Below the pieces are notes generated by a model. That model ran no database searches. It saw nothing but the letters and a program-made list of their open reading frames with translations, and was not told the origin of the DNA. From Argentina anserina (lineage: Eukaryota; Streptophyta; Magnoliopsida; Rosales; Rosaceae), in the NCBI RefSeq assembly GCF_933775445.1, contig NC_065877.1, positions 26,970,001-27,034,000 of the forward strand: a DNA stretch of 64,000 nt, read 5' to 3'. Position 1 is the stretch's first letter; each line of letters begins with the position of its first letter. Both the position numbers and the translations under genes were made by a program. This document shows positions 60,190 through 64,000 of the stretch, piece by piece.

Positions 60190-60690
60190 AGTAGCAACTA
60201 GTTTCCCAATCTCAACAGTAGTAACTAGAATATAGCCGACAGTAGCAAGTATCTTCCAAATCGAAAATAGCAGGTGTCTTCCAAGTCAACAGTAGCAGCT
60301 GGCTAACTTCATAATCGACAGTAACATGTGGCTTTCAAGTCGATAGTAGCAACTAGTTTCATAGTCTACAGTTGCAAATAGCCTTCCAATCGACAATAGT
60401 AGATAGTTTCATAGTCGACAATAGCAGATAGGCTATTTGTCGACAATATCACATTTTAAATTGACAGTAGTAGTTAGTTTCATAATCGACAGTAGCATGT
60501 GGCATGTGGCATTTAAGTCAATAGTAGCTACTAGTTTCAAAGTCTACAGTAGCAAATAGTCTTCCAGTCAACCGTAGTAGCTAGTTTCATAGTATACAAT
60601 AGCAGATATGCTATTTGTTGACAGCAACACCTTTCAAATTAACAGTAGCAGCTAATTCTTAGTCAACAGTAGCATATTTCAAGTGAGTAA
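60190..60690. repeat. Satellite-like array of about 24-base units
   Basis: Variants of (G/A)TCGACAGTAGCAxxTxGxTT(T/C)CA recur about twenty times. A higher-order pattern of about 171-177 bases is visible: similar blocks begin near 60313, 60484 and 60660. No open frame spans it. Confidence 0.8.
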
Positions 60691-60699
60691 TAACAGCAA

Positions 60700-61780
60700 C
60701 TTGGACTCATATAGATGTGACATGTGGTAGTGAAAATGAATATTGAATTCACTTAGAGACAATGAATATTCATTTTGGATCATGTTAGATGTGATAGGTC
60801 AAAAGAATGGTATAAAAGTATAGTATATATGAATGTGGCAACTTGTTATTATATTGTATTTATTTATAACTTTTGGTCCTAATTTGTTCTATTAAATTAG
60901 AGAGTGAGTTAAATTTGTTGTCTTATTAGTAGTTTGTTATTGAAACTGTAGTATATATGACTGATATTTAGATAATATGTATATTCGGAATTCGTTTGGT
61001 CTGGGTCATTTTTTTCGAAACTTCTTATGTCGGTTCTAATACCAAATTACCAATAGTTACCAAAGTGTCGGTATACCAATAGTAACTAGCCAACCAAGTG
61101 GAAGCCTTTTTACCTGTGTTACTGTGTATACGTATACTTGCTAGATATTAGGAGTTTTGATTGCGCATCTGCAGCGGCCAATGAGGCAGGAGAACATTGC
61201 ATTATCGTACGAAGTACTTGGTTTTTGGCAATTGGGGCAACAAATTTTTGATCAAACGAACCCGAGGAGGAGATGGATCGATGATGCATCTTTCAGATTA
61301 GGATGGTCCATCAACCAATTATCACAATAATTTTGCATGTCCTGAATGCGGGTCCATGCCAATTCATCTTTTAATTTCTTATCTATGTTAATATCTTCGT
61401 TTCAGAAGTTCGAGCGAGCCACAAATTTTTCTAGCGTAATTATCCGCTGTACGTTGTTTGACATGTTCAACACCTAAAATTATTTAATAGACATGCACCT
61501 AACTTGAAAAACTAAAATTTACATAATTACTACGTACATTTTTTTTTGTTGAGGCTGAACTTAATTACATTATCTTAGCCCACCAATAAGATTATAATGA
61601 CTCGATCTTGAACTTATAAGAGCATAATTTTACTAATTTAAATTTATGATCTCCTCATTGTTCAACTTATAGGTAAAATAAGAAATTTGAAATAGCACAT
61701 GTTCTGCAATATGATACAATTCATACAATACAATTTATGAGCTAAAATCTTAAATACAAACCAATAAGTACGGGTTTTTA
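60700..61780. other. Intergenic, AT-rich
   Basis: No gene or repeat boundary is recognised. The part near 61150-61280 is less AT-rich but holds no long open frame. Confidence 0.35.
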
Positions 61781-62456
61781 CTAGAGTTGTGTTCGGGTCT
61801 TAATTAATTATTTTTAAAAGGACCCAAGATCCAACCTATGTTTATTATTGAGTTCGGGTTTTGTATTTTTCAAGATAGGACCCGAGCATATCCAGGTCCG
61901 AAATGAATCGGTTTGGTTCTCGGTTCTATTCGGTTTCAAAATGAGTACGTAACCTTGTAATCTCCGTAATACATTCAAACATTTGATGCAATGTATAGTT
62001 ACATAACTCTATCAATAAGCAAGAGAAATTAACCAAAGTACAAACTATCCCACAATATAATATATAAAGTCTTAGATAATTAAACCAACATTCAATTTTA
62101 AAATTAAAAAATTACAATCCCCAATAAAATTCTTAGTTCATTCAATTAAATCATTTTGCACGAAATCAAAGGCACTAGGAGATTTGTGAAAAGTGGAATA
62201 ACATGTTTAATTCTAAATAACTCATCACAAAAATTACTATAATAATCTAACAGTTCATATCGTTCTAATATAGATCTAACGGTAATCAATTCCTATAATG
62301 TTTTTAAAATATGATCCGACCCATACCCGAATTTTCTTAATCGGTTTAGGTCCTAATTAAAAAATATTTATTTTGAAAAAAACCTGACCCAACCCTCCTT
62401 ATTTTGCTTGGATCGGATTGGTTTTGTTTGGACCCAATCTAAATGCACAGCCCTAG
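61781..62456. mobile_element. MITE-like element with CTAGRGYTGTG termini
   Basis: The left end reads CTAGAGTTGTG and the right end, inverted, CTAGGGCTGTG. The interior is AT-rich with short GGACCC-type motifs near both ends (about 61820 and 62431) and no open frame. Such GGGCTGTGCA-like ends are common in plant hAT-type MITEs. No target duplication was confirmed. Confidence 0.45.
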
Positions 62457-63390
62457 TTTTTATAGTGTTTAACCATCATGTTTTCCGCTACTATATTGCA
62501 GTAGTCCAAGTTTAACTTTTTACATAATTCCGCCCTCAGCTTTTTTTTCACGAACCATCAAACTCTTTGCTCTTTACATGAAATTGGAAAATTTCATTAT
62601 CTTAAACAGGTACTAATCTCCAGCGATAAGAAATCAAGGAAAGATATCTCGATCTTTAAGTCAATTATAGATTTGCAATGAATTTCTCCGTAGGAGTGGG
62701 GTTAACTTGTTGGCGCCTTTAAGTCTTTGACAAAGCATCTGCTGGTTTTAAGAGAGACATGATCGTCTGTGCAAGATCTTGCTTAGTTTTACTTGTTATA
62801 ATGTCATCCTTCAACAGAAATGATATTAGGCTTTCACACACAGATTAAGAGCTTTTATCTGCAACAACCATTCTACCACGGCCAACTGCATTTGTTGAAG
62901 GGGAGACTTCTTAGGCAAAGAGCTGAAAGTCCAGTCGACATCCACTATATGTCCATGACTAGCTTAATGGCTGCTTCTATATATGACGAATCCGACATGT
63001 TTTTATGCATGTCATCTTCAACATTAACTAGCTAGCACCTCTTTGTGCGAGTGTGTGTATCATGATTGTTCCCGAGTATTCAAGTTCCACAGAGTTGTGA
63101 AAATGTGAAACATGCAGTTTGCTCTACATATTGAACTCATGAAGAGCATAACTGGAGATTCTAACAGGGGTATGACACATATAGGCTACCACAACTAACA
63201 CTTGCTAGTTTAGACTCATAGGCGGAACTAAGAAAATTTTGGAGGTTGGGCTTAATATAGCAAATCTGCTAGGCAAAAAACAGATTTTGACCAATAACAA
63301 CCCTATTAAACAACTAATCTGAGCCTAACCCAATCAACCTTAATTAACAAAAAGTGATGTAACTATGTAAACATCACAATTAAACCAATC
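62457..63390. other. Intergenic
   Basis: A short open frame at 62820-63035 shows no recognisable domain. Nothing else is seen. Confidence 0.35.
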
Positions 63391-63394
63391 GTGC

Positions 63395-63652
63395 GTGTAT
63401 TCCACTCAAACTCTTCTCAAGCACGGCTCCTCACTTCTCTTGAATCTCTTCTCACATATGACCTTGACACTTCTTGTTTCCACTAGTACTATGGAACGTG
63501 CATTTTCAGCTATGAAAATTATAAAGACTAGGCTAAGAAACAAGATGGAAGACAGATACATTTCAGGTTGTATGATGCTTCACGTTGACAAGGAATATGT
63601 TGACAGTATTGACTCAGAGGCAGTGATTGATCATTTCGAACCTATTAGATAA
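63395..63652 (+). pseudogene. hAT-family transposase C-terminal fragment
   Basis: The last 60 or so codons read LLVSTSTMERAFSAMKIIKT, then RLRNKMED, the hAT dimerisation region as found in zinc-finger MYM-type 1-like transposases of plants. The frame ends at a stop at 63652. Upstream coding sequence is absent or too diverged to follow, and nothing further is seen to the window end. Confidence 0.75.
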
Positions 63653-64000
63653 CGTAGATCGCAATTCAGATAAAATATCTTATGTAAGAGTTCTTAATAA
63701 CTTTTCTGTATTTGCGATTCTTATATATTTTTCGAATTATTGGTGAATAATATGTAAAAATTATTATTTTTACCTTCTCAAGGGTTTTCATTACGCATGA
63801 TGATTTTTTTTTCCGTTCACCTAACTTTAAAACCTAAGATCTGCCACGGTTAGACTATTTGGACGACTATTGATAACAAAAGAGGTACATGTCATTGAAG
63901 CTCTAACAAGTTGTTAACCAATCAATACTCTATTAAACTAATTTTGTTGACTAACAATTCATAATAACGGATTAACGGGGAAAAACCCAATTACAAAGGC

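Overview
The window is nuclear DNA from a flowering plant, almost certainly a eudicot. It has intron-split cytochrome P450 and receptor-kinase genes, AT-rich spacers, and Ty1/copia, Ty3/gypsy, PIF/Harbinger, hAT-like, MITE and SINE sequences. A Rosaceae-like source would fit, but the sequence alone does not settle it. All recognisable host genes except one lie on the minus strand.

Host genes belong to a tandemly duplicated, partly decayed defence/metabolism cluster. Two CYP92A-like P450 genes (2316-4074 and 42472-44395) appear intact. At least two P450 fragments (923-1650 and 4985-5165) lie beside the first. Two LRK10L/GUB_WAK receptor-like kinase genes are present: 8299-10730 carries a one-base frameshift after the DFG motif, and 38224-40803 is intact. 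Two further kinase or ectodomain fragments lie at 7473-7860 and 12100-12595. A CERK1-like LysM receptor exon (ends at 23540 and 37079) has been split by a 12.5-kb retrotransposon and a 371-bp MITE, and also carries a stop and a frameshift. One plus-strand gene of unknown function lies at 6706-7461.

Transposable elements fill most of the rest. From left to right: a truncated LTR element (1-922); a SINE (4771-4950); a MITE-like repeat (11185-11855); a decayed Ty1/copia element (12642-20347) with non-canonical termini, a 5-bp duplication and a nested gypsy LTR; a PIF/Harbinger element (20519-22738) with five 145-bp repeats; Ty3/gypsy element 1 (23825-36347, target duplication GTTAG); its relative, element 2 (46155-58581, target duplication ATAGG); a satellite-like array (60190-60690); another MITE-like element (61781-62456); and a hAT transposase tail (63395-63652).

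The two gypsy elements are the most interesting part. Both have the Tat-lineage layout, with a second RNase H domain before integrase. Between pol and the 3' LTR each carries a long antisense gene. In element 2 it encodes a plant-mobile-domain protein with a coiled-coil tail; in element 1 the middle is deleted. This gene is preceded by 116-bp tandem repeats, each repeating its start codon and forming mini-ORFs. Between the antisense gene and the 3' LTR each element carries a different captured host fragment: a TTG1/LWD-type WD40 piece inside an unknown gene in element 1, and a MAP65 piece in element 2. The elements have complementary lesions: element 1 lost the integrase C-terminus and element 2 lost nearly all of gag.
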